In this document: positions 47,215 through 57,267 of the stretch, piece by piece
Layout of the letters: each line of letters starts with the position of its first letter
Numbering within the stretch: position 1 is the first letter of the stretch
Assembly (NCBI GenBank): GCA_037200525.1
Contig: JBBCGG010000001.1
Location: forward strand, 21,526-85,525
From: Methylocella sp.
Lineage (GTDB): Bacteria; Pseudomonadota; Alphaproteobacteria; Rhizobiales; Beijerinckiaceae
Length of the DNA: 64,000 nt
Direction of reading: 5' to 3'
Program-made: the position numbers and the translations under genes
Notes under the pieces: model-generated
Databases searched by the model: none
What the model was told of the DNA's origin: nothing
Seen by the model: only the letters and a program-made list of their open reading frames with translations

Positions 47215-47360
47215 GAGAGTAAAGGGACGGCGAGCTGCTGGCGCGCCCCTTGCGCAGCAAGACCAGTAATGGCATCAGCGGCCGGCATCGCCGCAAAGGA
47301 ACGCCGCCAAGCTTGCGGCGGATCCGACCCAGCCGGCACAACAGCAAGGACGCCAAAAAG

Positions 47361-48239
47361 GTGCCGGAACTGCCCGAAGTCGAAACGGTTCGCCGCGGAC
47401 TCGAACCAGTGATGGTTGGCGCGCGTTTCGCTAGCGTTGACCAAAGACGGCCGGATCTGCGTTTCCCTTTCCCCGATGGGTTTTCCACGCGCTTGGCCGG
47501 CCGGCGCATTGAGGCGCTCGGACGCAGAGCCAAATATCTGCTGGCCGATCTCGACGATGCTCAGGTGCTGGCGATACATCTTGGCATGTCCGGCTCATTT
47601 CGCGTGGAGACTGGGCAAGGCGCGCAAAGCCTTTCGCCTTGCGCCGGCGCAGCGAAGAACGAAACGCATGATCATGTCGTCTTCTCGCTCTCGACCGGTG
47701 ACCGCGTTATCTACAATGATCCGCGCCGATTCGGCTTCATGCATCTGATCGCGCGGGCTGAACTCGCCGCCCACCCGCTGTTCAAGAACATAGGGATGGA
47801 GCCGCTCGGCAATGAACTTGATGGCGCAGCTCTCGCTCGTCTGTTCGCCGGCAAGACGACGACCTTGAAGGCGGCCCTGCTTGACCAAAGCCTGATCGCA
47901 GGGCTTGGCAATATATATGTCTGCGAGGCGCTCCATCGCGCCGGCCTATCGCCCCGGCGCGCCGCAGGCAGCCTTGCGCTTAAGAATGGAAGCCCGAGCC
48001 CGCGCGCGCATCTGCTCGCTGAAATGATTCGGGAAGTTCTGGAAGAGGCACTGGCGGCTGGCGGGTCATCCTTGCGCAATCATCGCCAGCCCGATGGATC
48101 GCTCGGCTATTTCCAGCACAATTTCCGCGTCTATGGCCGGGAAGGCATTCCCTGTCCGCGGCCTTCATGCGGCGGCACCATCCAACGCATCACGCAAGCT
48201 GGACGGTCGACGTTCTTTTGCGAGGTTTGTCAAAAATAA
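47361..48239 (+). CDS. mutM: formamidopyrimidine-DNA glycosylase
   Basis: 292 residues from GTG 47361. After initiator removal the protein begins [15 protein letters not shown], giving the catalytic N-terminal Pro and Glu. Other landmarks are [37 protein letters not shown] and the C-terminal zinc finger CPRPSC...CEVC. It excises oxidised purines such as 8-oxoguanine and nicks the AP site. Confidence 0.95.
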   Translation: MPELPEVETVRRGLEPVMVGARFASVDQRRPDLRFPFPDGFSTRLAGRRIEALGRRAKYLLADLDDAQVLAIHLGMSGSFRVETGQGAQSLSPCAGAAKNETHDHVVFSLSTGDRVIYNDPRRFGFMHLIARAELAAHPLFKNIGMEPLGNELDGAALARLFAGKTTTLKAALLDQSLIAGLGNIYVCEALHRAGLSPRRAAGSLALKNGSPSPRAHLLAEMIREVLEEALAAGGSSLRNHRQPDGSLGYFQHNFRVYGREGIPCPRPSCGGTIQRITQAGRSTFFCEVCQK

Positions 48240-48248
48240 AATTTTGTT

Positions 48249-48290
48249 CAACCGGCGCACGCGTCCACGGATGGGCGCGCCGGTTGTTTC
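48249..48290. terminator. bidirectional terminator between mutM and the L,D-transpeptidase gene
   Basis: CAACCGGCGC (48249-48258) and GCGCCGGTTG (48277-48286) form a 10-bp stem, with TTTC after it on the plus strand and AAAATTTT-rich sequence on the other side, between two convergent genes. Confidence 0.6.
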
Positions 48291-48306
48291 AATCGGACTT
48301 ATCGCA

Positions 48307-49098
48307 TCAAGACCGCGCAACCTTGGCCGTGGGCGGCATTCCGATATTGCCAAGCACGACAACCTTAGTCCCGGGTTCCGTCGCCTTGTAAAGGTCGACA
48401 GCGTCCTGGTTGACCATGCGAATGCAGCCTGACGATCCACTTGTGCCGATGGTCTTCGGCTCGTTCGTGCCATGGATGCGGAACAGCGTATCCTGATTGC
48501 CTTGCCACAGATACATGGCTCGGGCTCCGAGCGGATTATCCGGGCCGCCATGCATGCCAATGCCGCTTTGAAGCTCGACCATCACCTTCTTGAGGTCGGG
48601 CCGGCGATCAAGCATCTCCTGCGGCGGATACCAATCCGGCCATTCCTGTTTGTTTTTGATCCTGGCCTCGCCCGACCAAGCAAAACCCTCGCGGCCGACG
48701 CCGACGCCATAACGCATGGCCTTACCGCCGCTTTCGACGTGGTAAAGATAATGGTTGGCGGGATCGACGATGATCGTGCCTGGCGCCTCATTGGTCACAT
48801 AGGCGACTCTTTTGCGCAAAAACGCAGGATTGATGTCGGAGAGGCTCGTCGCGGGAACGGTAAACTGACCATCCGGAATCGCCGCATACATCGCCCTATA
48901 ATCAACAGAGCCTGATTCGAGACCGGCGTCAGCTACGGCCTGCGCGTTCGGCGACCCTGGCGAACCGGAGGCGGGGACCGCCGCAGCCATTTGATTCTGT
49001 GAGCCAACGCAGCCGGCAAGGCCGAGGCCTGCTGCAGCGGCGGCGCTCGTAATGAAAAAACGTCGATTAAATTGGGACATGGGACGACTCATCCGCAA
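48307..49098 (-). CDS. L,D-transpeptidase (YkuD domain), Tat-type lipoprotein
   Basis: 263 residues. The N-terminus has FNRRFFITSAAAAAGLGLAGC: a twin-Arg motif, hydrophobic stretch and lipobox. The YkuD domain (about 105-255) shows TIIVDPANHYLYHVE, YGVGVGREGFAWSG, the His in RIHGTNEP and the catalytic Cys in GTSGSSGCIRM. It would form 3-3 peptidoglycan cross-links or attach proteins to the wall. Confidence 0.9.
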   Translation of the reverse strand: MRMSRPMSQFNRRFFITSAAAAAGLGLAGCVGSQNQMAAAVPASGSPGSPNAQAVADAGLESGSVDYRAMYAAIPDGQFTVPATSLSDINPAFLRKRVAYVTNEAPGTIIVDPANHYLYHVESGGKAMRYGVGVGREGFAWSGEARIKNKQEWPDWYPPQEMLDRRPDLKKVMVELQSGIGMHGGPDNPLGARAMYLWQGNQDTLFRIHGTNEPKTIGTSGSSGCIRMVNQDAVDLYKATEPGTKVVVLGNIGMPPTAKVARS

Positions 49099-49259
49099 GA
49101 ATTTCGTTTCTGATTAACCCTAGAGCAGAAAACCACGTCGCGATATTGCAGGAAAGTCACGGTCGACGTTTCTTTCACAAAAAGATCGCTTTCTTGAGGT
49201 TCGGCCCTTTGGAAAGGCGGCGTCAAGATTCTCACCGAAAGGCTTGCATCTCGACTATT

Positions 49260-49290
49260 CCAGATATATCTTACGTTAAGATATATCTGG
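49260..49290. promoter_or_regulatory. perfect palindromic operator upstream of padR
   Basis: CCAGATATATCTTA (49260-49273), a CGT spacer, then TAAGATATATCTGG (49277-49290): a perfect 14-bp inverted repeat. It ends 28 bases before the ATG of the PadR-type regulator, so it is the probable autoregulatory binding site. Confidence 0.75.
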
Positions 49291-49318
49291 ATACAGACAA
49301 CTCAAGCTGGAGGTAAAA

Positions 49319-49870
49319 ATGAGATTCCACAGCCGCAGTCAGCGCTTTGCGCATGGCGAAGAGCCGTCAAGCCTCGGCGGTCACCGCCGATTCGGCCGCC
49401 CCGGCGGCCGGGGACGAATGTTCGAGCAGGGAGATTTGCGTTTCGTCCTCTTGAAGCTGATCAGCGAGAAGCCTTCGCATGGCTACGAGATGATCAAGGC
49501 GATCGAGGACCGGTTGGGGGGCGCCTATGCGCCCAGTCCCGGCATCGTCTATCCGACGCTGACCCTTCTGGAGGAACTCGGCTATATCGTCGTTCAGGAG
49601 ACCGACGGGCCGCGCAAGCTCTACGCTCTCACTCCGGAAGGCAAGGCTTCGCTCGACCAGAATCAAGCGACTGTTGAAGCCATTTTCGCGCGCATGGCTG
49701 AAATCAACGAGCGCCACGGCGGCGGACCGGCGCCGCAGATTCTTCGCGCGATGGAGAACCTCAGAACGGCGCTTCGTCTGCGCCTCGCGCACGGCCCGCT
49801 CGACGCTGATCAGGTCGCGGTCATCGCCCGAACTCTGGATGAAGCCGCAAAAACCGTCGAGGCGAGCTGA
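49319..49870 (+). CDS. PadR-family transcriptional regulator
   Basis: 183 residues. A basic Arg/Gly-rich N-terminal arm (residues 1-33) precedes the winged helix: FEQGDLRFVLLKLISEKPSHGYEMIKAIEDRLGG, SPGIVYPTLTLLEELGYI and DGPRKLYALTPEGKASL, then a helical dimerisation region. The ATG is preceded by CTGGAGG. The 31-base palindrome upstream and the terminator downstream make it a self-contained unit with no obvious target gene beside it. Confidence 0.9.
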   Translation: MRFHSRSQRFAHGEEPSSLGGHRRFGRPGGRGRMFEQGDLRFVLLKLISEKPSHGYEMIKAIEDRLGGAYAPSPGIVYPTLTLLEELGYIVVQETDGPRKLYALTPEGKASLDQNQATVEAIFARMAEINERHGGGPAPQILRAMENLRTALRLRLAHGPLDADQVAVIARTLDEAAKTVEAS

Positions 49871-49877
49871 AATGAAT

Positions 49878-49920
49878 GCGGCGCGATCGCTTCAGGAGGA
49901 AACGATCGCGCCGCAACTTT
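49878..49920 (+). terminator. Rho-independent terminator of padR
   Basis: GCGGCGCGATCG (49878-49889) and CGATCGCGCCGC (49903-49914) form a perfect 12-bp stem, followed by AACTTTTCC, 8 bases after the padR stop. Confidence 0.75.
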
Positions 49921-49976
49921 TCCTTTCCAGGGAACGATCTTGTCTGAAAAGCCAGCGCTTCAGACAATCGCTGGAA

Positions 49977-51797
49977 TCAGGCGCTCTCTTTTGACCGGAA
50001 CGCGCGTTTGCGCTCGTTCGGATCGAGGTAAATTTTCCGCAGGCGAATCGACTTCGGCGTGACCTCGACGAGTTCATCGTCCTCGATATAGGCGAGGGCT
50101 CTTTCGAGCGTCATCCGTATCGGCGGAGTGAGGCGCACCGCCTCGTCCTTGCCGGCGGCGCGGATATTGGTCAGTTGCTTGCCCTTGAGCACGTTGATCT
50201 CAAGGTCGTTCTCGCGCGAATGCTCGCCGACGATCATGCCGCGATAGACCTTCCAGCCGGGCTCGATCATCATCGGGCCGCGATCTTCCAGCTTCCACAT
50301 CGCGTAGGCGACGGATTCGCCGTTGTCATTCGAGATCAAGACGCCGTTGCGCCGGCCGGCAATCTCGCCTTTCCATGGCGCATATTCATGGAACAGGCGG
50401 TTCATGATCGCAGTGCCGCGCGTGTCGGTCAGAAGCTCGCCTTGATAACCAATCAATCCGCGCGTCGGCGCGTGAAACACGAGCCGGAGACGGTTGCCGC
50501 CGGAGGGGCGCATTTCCACCATGTCGGCTTTGCGTTCGGCCATTTTCTGCACGACGACGCCGGAATGCTCCTCATCGACGTCGATGACGACTTCCTCGAT
50601 CGGCTCGAGAAGCGTCTTGCCGTCGTCGGCTTTCTTGAAAACCACTTTGGGCCGCGACACGCCGAGTTCGAAGCCCTCGCGACGCATTGTCTCGATCAGG
50701 ATCGCCAATTGCAGTTCGCCGCGTCCCGAAACGACGAAGGAATCGGCGTTTGGCGAGTCTTCGATCCGGAGCGCGACATTGCCCTGGCCTTCTCTGTAAA
50801 GCCTGTCGCGGATGACGCGGCTCGTCACTTTGTCGCCTTCGGTTCCAGCGAGCGGCGAGTCATTGACGAGGAAAGTCATCGATAGCGTCGGCGGATCGAT
50901 CGGCTGCGCCTGCAAAGGCTCGACGACTTCAGGGGCGCACAGCGTGTCGGCGACGTTGAATTTTTCAAAGCCGGCGATGGCGACGATGTCGCCAGCTTCG
51001 GCCTCGTCGATCGGGGTGCGTTCAATGCCGCGGAAGGCGAGAATCTTGGATACCCGTCCCTGCTCGAGGACATTGCCCTGACGATCCAGAACCTTGACCG
51101 ACTGATTCGGCTTGACGCTGCCGGCAAATACGCGCCCCGTGACGAGACGGCCAAGATACGGGTTCGCCTCGAGCAGAGTGCCGAGCATGCGAAAGCCGCC
51201 CTCTTCGATCCGCGGGGCCGGCACATGTTTCAGCACCAGATCGAATAAGGGCCCCATGCCGTCTTTCGGGCCATCCGGGCTATCCGCCATCCAGCCCTGT
51301 TTCGCCGAGCCGTATAGAATGGGAAAATCGAGTTGCTCATCGGTGGCGTCGAGCGCGGCGAATAGATCGAACACCTCGTTCACCACTTCGGTGATCCGCG
51401 CGTCCGGCCTATCGACTTTGTTGATGGCGACTATCGGACGCAGCCCGATCTTCAATGCCTTGCCGACGACGAATTTGGTCTGCGGCATTGGCCCTTCGGA
51501 CGAGTCGACGAGAACGATGGCGCCATCGACCATCGAGAGGATGCGCTCCACCTCGCCGCCGAAATCGGCGTGGCCGGGCGTGTCGACAATATTGATTCGC
51601 GTGTCTTTCCAGGCAATCGACGTCGCCTTCGCCATGATCGTGATCCCGCGCTCTTTTTCAAGATCGTTGGAATCCATGACTCTTTCGACAATCCGCTGAT
51701 TGTCGCGGAACGCCCCGGACTGTTGGAGCAAGCGATCGACAAGAGTTGTCTTGCCGTGGTCGACGTGGGCGATAATTGCAATATTGCGCAGCTTCAT
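49977..51797 (-). CDS. typA: ribosome-associated GTPase TypA/BipA
   Basis: 606 residues from [20 protein letters not shown] (ATG 51797), the usual length. G1 is [10 protein letters not shown]2/switch [12 protein letters not shown]3 [11 protein letters not shown] and G4 [11 protein letters not shown] beta-barrel domain, two EF-G-like domains ([20 protein letters not shown]) and the BipA-specific C-terminal domain follow. It binds ribosomes under stress and low temperature. The frame is open 90 codons upstream, but that part has no conservation. Confidence 0.95.
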   Translation of the reverse strand: MKLRNIAIIAHVDHGKTTLVDRLLQQSGAFRDNQRIVERVMDSNDLEKERGITIMAKATSIAWKDTRINIVDTPGHADFGGEVERILSMVDGAIVLVDSSEGPMPQTKFVVGKALKIGLRPIVAINKVDRPDARITEVVNEVFDLFAALDATDEQLDFPILYGSAKQGWMADSPDGPKDGMGPLFDLVLKHVPAPRIEEGGFRMLGTLLEANPYLGRLVTGRVFAGSVKPNQSVKVLDRQGNVLEQGRVSKILAFRGIERTPIDEAEAGDIVAIAGFEKFNVADTLCAPEVVEPLQAQPIDPPTLSMTFLVNDSPLAGTEGDKVTSRVIRDRLYREGQGNVALRIEDSPNADSFVVSGRGELQLAILIETMRREGFELGVSRPKVVFKKADDGKTLLEPIEEVVIDVDEEHSGVVVQKMAERKADMVEMRPSGGNRLRLVFHAPTRGLIGYQGELLTDTRGTAIMNRLFHEYAPWKGEIAGRRNGVLISNDNGESVAYAMWKLEDRGPMMIEPGWKVYRGMIVGEHSRENDLEINVLKGKQLTNIRAAGKDEAVRLTPPIRMTLERALAYIEDDELVEVTPKSIRLRKIYLDPNERKRAFRSKESA

Positions 51798-52127
51798 CTT
51801 GTTGCCGTATCTTACCAATGTGCCAAAATCTCGCCCTGAAGCGAGATGGCGAAACGGAGCAACGACGATCCAAACGTTCTCTTGTGCTCGGAAATATAAG
51901 AAAGAGCCGGCCAGGTCGCCTCCGATTGGAGTCGAGTCGCGCCGGCTTGGCTCTTCTGCACATCGACCGAGCGCCGCGCGAGCCAACAGCCCGGTTGAAC
52001 CAAGGGCCGAATGCTCTAGCGATTTTGGATAGCGTCTTCGCAGTGCAGCACTGCATATACGAAACAATCCAATTTGGAAACAAATATAAATTGCGCGCGA
52101 GGCGTCGGCGGCGTCTAAGGTAGAAAT

Positions 52128-52400
52128 ATGGATGGGTTAACTTTATTTGGGCTGGTGGCCGTCACCGCCATGCTGGTGACTTACGCGCTTGAGCAGCGCA
52201 GCACCTGGTATATTCTTGGCTTTGCAGCCGCCTGCATGCTCGGTTCGATCTACGGTTTTTTGCAGGGAGCTTGGCCTTTTGGCGTCGTTGAGGCGGTCTG
52301 GAGCATTGTCGCGCTGAGGCGATGGATGAGCAGCATCGCCAAAGCGGATCGATCGCCCGCCCCGACGCAACTATCCGCCGACAAAACCGGGGGCGAATAG
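52128..52400 (+). CDS. small conserved membrane protein
   Basis: 90 residues with three hydrophobic stretches (LFGLVAVTAMLVTYALE, WYILGFAAACMLGSIYGFL, WPFGVVEAVWSIVALRRW), a short charged tail and no signal peptide. The pattern with EQRSTWYILGFA and GVVEAVWS(I/V)VALRRW recurs in small alphaproteobacterial inner-membrane proteins of unknown function. It is divergent from typA. Confidence 0.75.
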   Translation: MDGLTLFGLVAVTAMLVTYALEQRSTWYILGFAAACMLGSIYGFLQGAWPFGVVEAVWSIVALRRWMSSIAKADRSPAPTQLSADKTGGE

Positions 52401-52447
52401 TCCACGTAATTTGGGCATTATCGGCGCCGCCTCAGCTAATATGCAGG

Positions 52448-53782
52448 CTACTCGCCGACGATTCGGGGCGAGAAACTCGGACGAACCGCCGCGCCGAAGC
52501 TTTGCCGGCGCTCGGCGATCGCCTGCCGCGCCTGATTCAATGCAAGGCTCGTGGCGGCGAGGCGGCTCCCGCTCAGAGCGTGATTCCAATCATGGGCCAG
52601 CGATTGAGCCAATATCTCATCGGCTTGCCTCTCGAGATCATCCAGCTCGTCGGCGAATGCGGCGCATCTTGCGGCTTTGATAATGTCCAGCAGGCGCTGC
52701 AGCACCCGGTCAAGATCGAGGTTTTGCCGCCGATTGAAGCGAGTCGCCAACGCCGCAATCCCGGTGCCGAACAGACTGGCGAGCATGGCGCCTATGTAAA
52801 TGAAATCGCTATATTTATCGAAAAAGCTCTGCTCTTCGTCTCCAAGATAGGCAAGCGCGCCGGGATGAACGGGAAGGCCCGCGCCTTTTTCGGTTGACGG
52901 CGCTTCGATGCTGTTGGCGATTGGCACATGCGCCGCAAGGCTCGGCTTTGCATTCAGCATCAATTCGGTCAGGTCGCCGATAACGTCATTGCTCAGGCTA
53001 TGGTGGGCGATAAGGCGCGTGCTGGCCCCAAGCGTTTCGAAACTCTCCGAGGGCTTCGGCTGGGCGCCTCCAAAGGCGCCGCGCAAAATCTCAATCGACT
53101 CGAAATTTGGCGAGTGCGAGGCAATCGCTTTGGCTTCCTTGATCGGGATGAAAACGGGAGGCCCATTCCCTATCCGCGCGATCGCCGCGACCGCCTCGGC
53201 CAAGCCTGGCGATCCCGGCGCATCGACTGCAAGAACAACATCAACATCGCTGCGTTCAAGCGCTTCAGGCAGTTCTTCGATTGTCAGCGGCACTCGCCGG
53301 ACCGAGGCCGGCGCGACGTCATATTGGGCCAACGCCGAATCGAGCAAAGATTGATTCGCCCCCCGGCCAGCCTGTTCGCTTTTCAGGATTCCGACTTTGC
53401 GGCCGCGCAGATCATTGACGGAACGAAGCTCCGACTGCGCCGGCGCAATCAGCACAACGGCGTCCCGATGCATGATCAGGACAGTCTGGCCGTCCACCGG
53501 CATGGACACATCGCTGCGCACGACCGCGAGGTCGACTCGGTCATCATCAAAGGCGCGAGCGCTTTCGGCGAGCGTATCGACTGCGACGAGTTTTAGCGCA
53601 ATCTGTTCATGCGCTGCAGTAAATTCCTGCGCTAGCGCTGCGAAAGTCGCCTGATCGTCGCTATCGCTCGTTACGGCGACGCGAAGAACGTTCGGCCGTT
53701 GGTACAGATAGATGCCCGCCCCGGCGGCGACGGCGATCGCGGAGCAACCAACGCAGGCTGCCAAAAGCGTGAGACGGCGCAT
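52448..53782 (-). CDS. TAXI-family TRAP transporter solute-binding protein
   Basis: 444 residues from MRRLTLLAACVG. An N-terminal membrane anchor is followed by a periplasmic binding fold (LRVAVTSDSDDQATFAALAQEF, DLAVVRSDVSM, DLRGRKVGILKSEQAGRGANQSLLDS). A second transmembrane helix (DFIYIGAMLASLFGTGIAALATRF, about 330-355) precedes a cytoplasmic helical domain. The tethered form with a C-terminal helix is known in this family. No TRAP permease is adjacent, so it may act as a sensor rather than in transport. Confidence 0.78.
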   Translation of the reverse strand: MRRLTLLAACVGCSAIAVAAGAGIYLYQRPNVLRVAVTSDSDDQATFAALAQEFTAAHEQIALKLVAVDTLAESARAFDDDRVDLAVVRSDVSMPVDGQTVLIMHRDAVVLIAPAQSELRSVNDLRGRKVGILKSEQAGRGANQSLLDSALAQYDVAPASVRRVPLTIEELPEALERSDVDVVLAVDAPGSPGLAEAVAAIARIGNGPPVFIPIKEAKAIASHSPNFESIEILRGAFGGAQPKPSESFETLGASTRLIAHHSLSNDVIGDLTELMLNAKPSLAAHVPIANSIEAPSTEKGAGLPVHPGALAYLGDEEQSFFDKYSDFIYIGAMLASLFGTGIAALATRFNRRQNLDLDRVLQRLLDIIKAARCAAFADELDDLERQADEILAQSLAHDWNHALSGSRLAATSLALNQARQAIAERRQSFGAAVRPSFSPRIVGE

Positions 53783-53900
53783 TCTGTCCTCCCGAAGCAC
53801 GTCCATTGCAGGGGCCGCCAACAATCTCCTCTACCTTGCTCAGATGCAGCCAATCATCGAAACAAGGCCGCATGAAGGAAGCTTCACCGGACAGACTTCG

Positions 53901-55370
53901 CTAATCCGCGGCGGTCTCCATGGTCTGTCGCACCGGCAGCTCAGCCGCAGACACAGCGAAAACCGCCCCTATCAATATGAGGCAGGGTCCCATCGCTTCG
54001 CCGGAGGCGAGTTGAGCCGGCAGGCTTTCAATCGAACCCGCAATGCGGCGCTCGTCGGCGCAGGTGGCGCGCTCGACAACGAGCGCCGGCGTGTTTGGAT
54101 CCATTCCGTGCGCCAGCAGCCGCTCGACAAGCGCGCCAAGGGTTCTAACGCCCATATAGACAACGGTTGAGGCGCGGGGATCGCTGAGCGCGCGCCAGTC
54201 GATATCTTCTGGCAGCTTTCCGTCATGGGCATGGGCGGTTATGAATTGCAGCCGGCGCGCCTTGTCGCGCTCGGTCAGCGACATTTGCAAGGCGGCGGCG
54301 GCCCCGAGCGCGGCGGTGACGCCGGGCGCGACCTCGATTGCTATGCCGGCTGCGCGGAGCGCCGCGATCTCCTCGGTGGCGCGGCCAAAGATCATTGGGT
54401 CGCCGCCCTTCAGGCGCACCACGCGCTTGCCCTCGGAGGCGAGCGAGATCATCAGGGAAATGATGCGGTCCTGTTTGCAGGATGGCTGGTAGCCGCGTTT
54501 GCCGACCGGGATTTTTTCCGCTTCCCGCCGCGCCATCTCGATGATGGCGGGAGCGACGAGATCATCATAGAGAACGGCGTCGGCGGATTGGAGAAGCCGC
54601 AATGCCTTGAGCGTCAGCAATTCCGGGTCGCCGGGGCCGGCGCCGACAAGCGCGACCGATCCTTGCGTCGCCATCGGCGCGCTGGATTCGACTTCGGCAA
54701 GCAGTTTTGCGAATGCGCCGTCACTAGGGCCCGCGGCGCGCGATGCGAAGGCTTTAGCGTTGAACAATTCCCAAAACCGCCGACGCGTTTTTGCCGGCAG
54801 ACCGAGCGCCCTCAGAGGCTCCCGCCAAGCCTTGGCCGCGCTTACCCAAAGCTTGATCGCGCCCGGCAGCATCGCCTCAATCCTTCCTCGAAGCGCTTGC
54901 GCCAAAATGGGCGAGGCGCCATCGGTCGAGATCGCGATGACGAGGGGAGAGCGATCGACAATCGCGCCGAATTGGAAATCGGAAAAATCCGGCTTGTCGA
55001 TAATATTGAGCGGAACCTTGGCGGCCCGCGCGAGGCGCTGAAAATGTTCCGCCTCCGCCGCGCTCTCCGCATCGGCGATCGCCAGCGCCGCGCCGGCGAG
55101 ATCCTCCGGCTCGAATTGTCGCAGAACAAGATTTATGTTTGGGCGACGTTGCGCCAGAGCCAAAAGCCCCGTGCAAGGCGCAGCGCTGAAAATGTCTAGA
55201 TCGGCTCCGGCGGCCTGCAGCAACTCGGCCTTCCACAGCGCCGCATTCGAGCCGCCAGCGAGCACGGCGCGCCTGCCTTTGAGGGTCAAAAAGACCGGCA
55301 GCGCGGCGAGCCCCTGCATGATCGGTCTGCCATACTCGCCGGATGATTCTGGCGGCGGTGCTTTATTCAT
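53901..55370 (-). CDS. cysG: siroheme synthase CysG (trifunctional)
   Basis: 489 residues. The N-terminal dehydrogenase/ferrochelatase (about 20-225) has RRAVLAGGSNAALWKAELL and an NAD-fold ending in the Asp region DKPDFSDFQFGAIVDRSPLVIAIST. The C-terminal uroporphyrinogen-III methyltransferase (about 235-485) has VALVGAGPGDPELLTLKALRLL, VGKRGYQPSCKQ, VVRLKGGDPMIFGRATEE and APGVTAALGAAA. It makes siroheme for sulfite/nitrite reductases. Met18 is a possible alternative start. Confidence 0.94.
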   Translation of the reverse strand: MNKAPPPESSGEYGRPIMQGLAALPVFLTLKGRRAVLAGGSNAALWKAELLQAAGADLDIFSAAPCTGLLALAQRRPNINLVLRQFEPEDLAGAALAIADAESAAEAEHFQRLARAAKVPLNIIDKPDFSDFQFGAIVDRSPLVIAISTDGASPILAQALRGRIEAMLPGAIKLWVSAAKAWREPLRALGLPAKTRRRFWELFNAKAFASRAAGPSDGAFAKLLAEVESSAPMATQGSVALVGAGPGDPELLTLKALRLLQSADAVLYDDLVAPAIIEMARREAEKIPVGKRGYQPSCKQDRIISLMISLASEGKRVVRLKGGDPMIFGRATEEIAALRAAGIAIEVAPGVTAALGAAAALQMSLTERDKARRLQFITAHAHDGKLPEDIDWRALSDPRASTVVYMGVRTLGALVERLLAHGMDPNTPALVVERATCADERRIAGSIESLPAQLASGEAMGPCLILIGAVFAVSAAELPVRQTMETAAD

Positions 55371-55578
55371 AAAAGCGCTTTTGTCCTCTTTTCATGGCGA
55401 ACGGCAATTTTTCAAGGCGAACGGCAATGAATTTTGAGCCTTGAGAGCAGCAGGATAGCACGCGCGGCCAGCTCTGGAGCAACTTCTGATTTCGTGCGAA
55501 CATGCCGCAAGGCTTGAGCGAAAGCTTTATGCGTCGCCCTCGTCCGGCCGTTGGCGCGGATTTTACAGAAACAGTAGC

Positions 55579-56448
55579 ATGATGAATCGAGTCTTGAGGT
55601 TGGGTGACGCGGCGTTTGCTCTCTTGGCCGCTTTTGTTGCTTGCTTAAGCTTGGCTTGCGTAAGCTCGGCGTTGGCCCAACCGCAGGTTTTCACGCCGAG
55701 CTTTTGGGACCCGCACAATCGCCCAGCGAAACCGGACCTCGCGAATCTGCGCAGCCTGCGCTTCTTGACCGAGGATGATTATCCGCCGTTCCATTTCGCA
55801 CAGCCGGATGGAACCCTCGCTGGTTTCGACATTGATCTCTCCCGCGCCATTTGCGAGGAGTTGAAAATCACCTGCACGATCCAGGCGCGGCGCTGGGACA
55901 CATTGATCGACAGCCTCGAGGATAATCAAGGCGATGCGATCATCGCCTCGCTCCGCATCGACGAGCAAACGAGAGCCAAGCTCGATTTCACGTCGCCCTA
56001 CGCCAAAACCCCAGCCCGTTTCGTCGCGCTGAAAACGACGAAACTCAGCGATGCCGTCCCCGAAACCCTGCGCGGCAGAACCGTCGGCGTTCTCGCCCGT
56101 AGCGCGCATGAAGCCTTTCTCGAGGCGTTTTTCACCGGCACGGTCCGCAAGTCCTACGACTCGCAAAAAGCGCTGGCGGAGGCGCTCGCAAAAGGCGAAA
56201 TCGACGCGCTATTTGGCGACGGCGTTACCTTAAGTTTCTGGCTGCAGGGTCAAGACGCCCACGGTTGCTGCGGTTTTCTCGGTGGCCCCTTTCTCGACAG
56301 CCGCTTTTTCGGAGAAGGCGTCGGCATTGCGGTCAAAAAGGACAACCCGCTTTTGCGCCAGGCGCTCGACTATGCTCTCGCCAACCTCGCCGCGCGGGGC
56401 GTTTACACCGACCTCTATCTCAAATATTTCCCGCTGGGATTTTATTGA
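55579..56448 (+). CDS. amino-acid-type ABC substrate-binding protein (family 3)
   Basis: 289 residues. A signal peptide (LLAAFVACLSLACVSSALA-QP) is followed by the bilobed SBP_bac_3 fold: LRFLTEDDYPPFHFAQPDGTLAGFDIDLSRAICEEL, DAIIASLRIDEQTRAKLDFTSPY, GRTVGVLARSAHEAFL and EGVGIAVKKDNPLLRQALDYAL. No permease or ATPase is beside it, so it is an orphan binding protein. Confidence 0.85.
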   Translation: MMNRVLRLGDAAFALLAAFVACLSLACVSSALAQPQVFTPSFWDPHNRPAKPDLANLRSLRFLTEDDYPPFHFAQPDGTLAGFDIDLSRAICEELKITCTIQARRWDTLIDSLEDNQGDAIIASLRIDEQTRAKLDFTSPYAKTPARFVALKTTKLSDAVPETLRGRTVGVLARSAHEAFLEAFFTGTVRKSYDSQKALAEALAKGEIDALFGDGVTLSFWLQGQDAHGCCGFLGGPFLDSRFFGEGVGIAVKKDNPLLRQALDYALANLAARGVYTDLYLKYFPLGFY

Positions 56449-56477
56449 GCCTCAAGCATCGCGCCGCAGGGCCAAGG

Positions 56478-57068
56478 TCACAAGTATTTCTCGAGCTCGC
56501 TGGCGGCCTGTTTGGCAGGTTGAGCCGAATTGAATGCGTTCACGAAACGGCCGTTCTTGTCCATGAGATAGACGACGCCGGTGTGATCCATCGTATAATC
56601 GTCGTTTTCGGTCGCCCGCTTCTTGAAATAAACCTTGAACGCCTTGGCCATGGCCCGCGTTTTCTCGGCATCGGCGGAAAGCCCTATAATGCGCGGATCG
56701 AAGCTCTCAAGATATGTTTTCATCATATCTGGCGTATCGCGCTCTGGATCGACCGTGACGAACAAGGCAGCGATTTTTTTGTCGTCGCCCATCGCCTTGA
56801 AGGCGGCGGAAATCTCGGTCAGCGTGGTCGGACAGAAATCCGGGCAATGCGTATAGCCGAAAAACACCAGATAGGGATGCCCCGCGAGGTCCTTGTCGCT
56901 CACGATGCGGCCATCCTGCGCCGTCATCGTAAAAGGACCGCCGATCGCGGCTGTGCCTTGCCCTGCGCGCTCGGAGCGGCCGCTATAGGCAAAAAAATTT
57001 GCTAGCGCAGCGAGGCCGATGGCCAAGCCGAGAACGATAAACAGCATTTGGCGCGAAGCTTTAGTCAT
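56478..57068 (-). CDS. SCO1/SenC-family copper chaperone
   Basis: 196 residues. One N-terminal membrane anchor (LFIVLGLAIGLAALANFFA) is followed by a thioredoxin-like domain: YLVFFGYTHCPDFCPTTLTEI with the CxxxC copper motif, FVTVDPERDTP and the ligand His in DYTMDHTGVVYLMD. It delivers copper to the CuA site of cytochrome oxidase or acts as a thiol reductant in the periplasm. Confidence 0.92.
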   Translation of the reverse strand: MTKASRQMLFIVLGLAIGLAALANFFAYSGRSERAGQGTAAIGGPFTMTAQDGRIVSDKDLAGHPYLVFFGYTHCPDFCPTTLTEISAAFKAMGDDKKIAALFVTVDPERDTPDMMKTYLESFDPRIIGLSADAEKTRAMAKAFKVYFKKRATENDDYTMDHTGVVYLMDKNGRFVNAFNSAQPAKQAASELEKYL

Positions 57069-57267
57069 AGTCTAAGCTAGCAAACTAGGCCGGCCATTCC
57101 AATCCACGAAAAATTGAAAATATTTCCCGGCATCTCTTTGATCGGGTCTCGGGCGTTGCAATTTGCCGCCACGCTCAAGCGGCTTCGCCGCGCCGCCTAA
57201 AAACAGGCGATCCGGACACATTCGCGCCTTGTCCAACGTTGAGCATATGTTATAAAGTTACTTTCTG

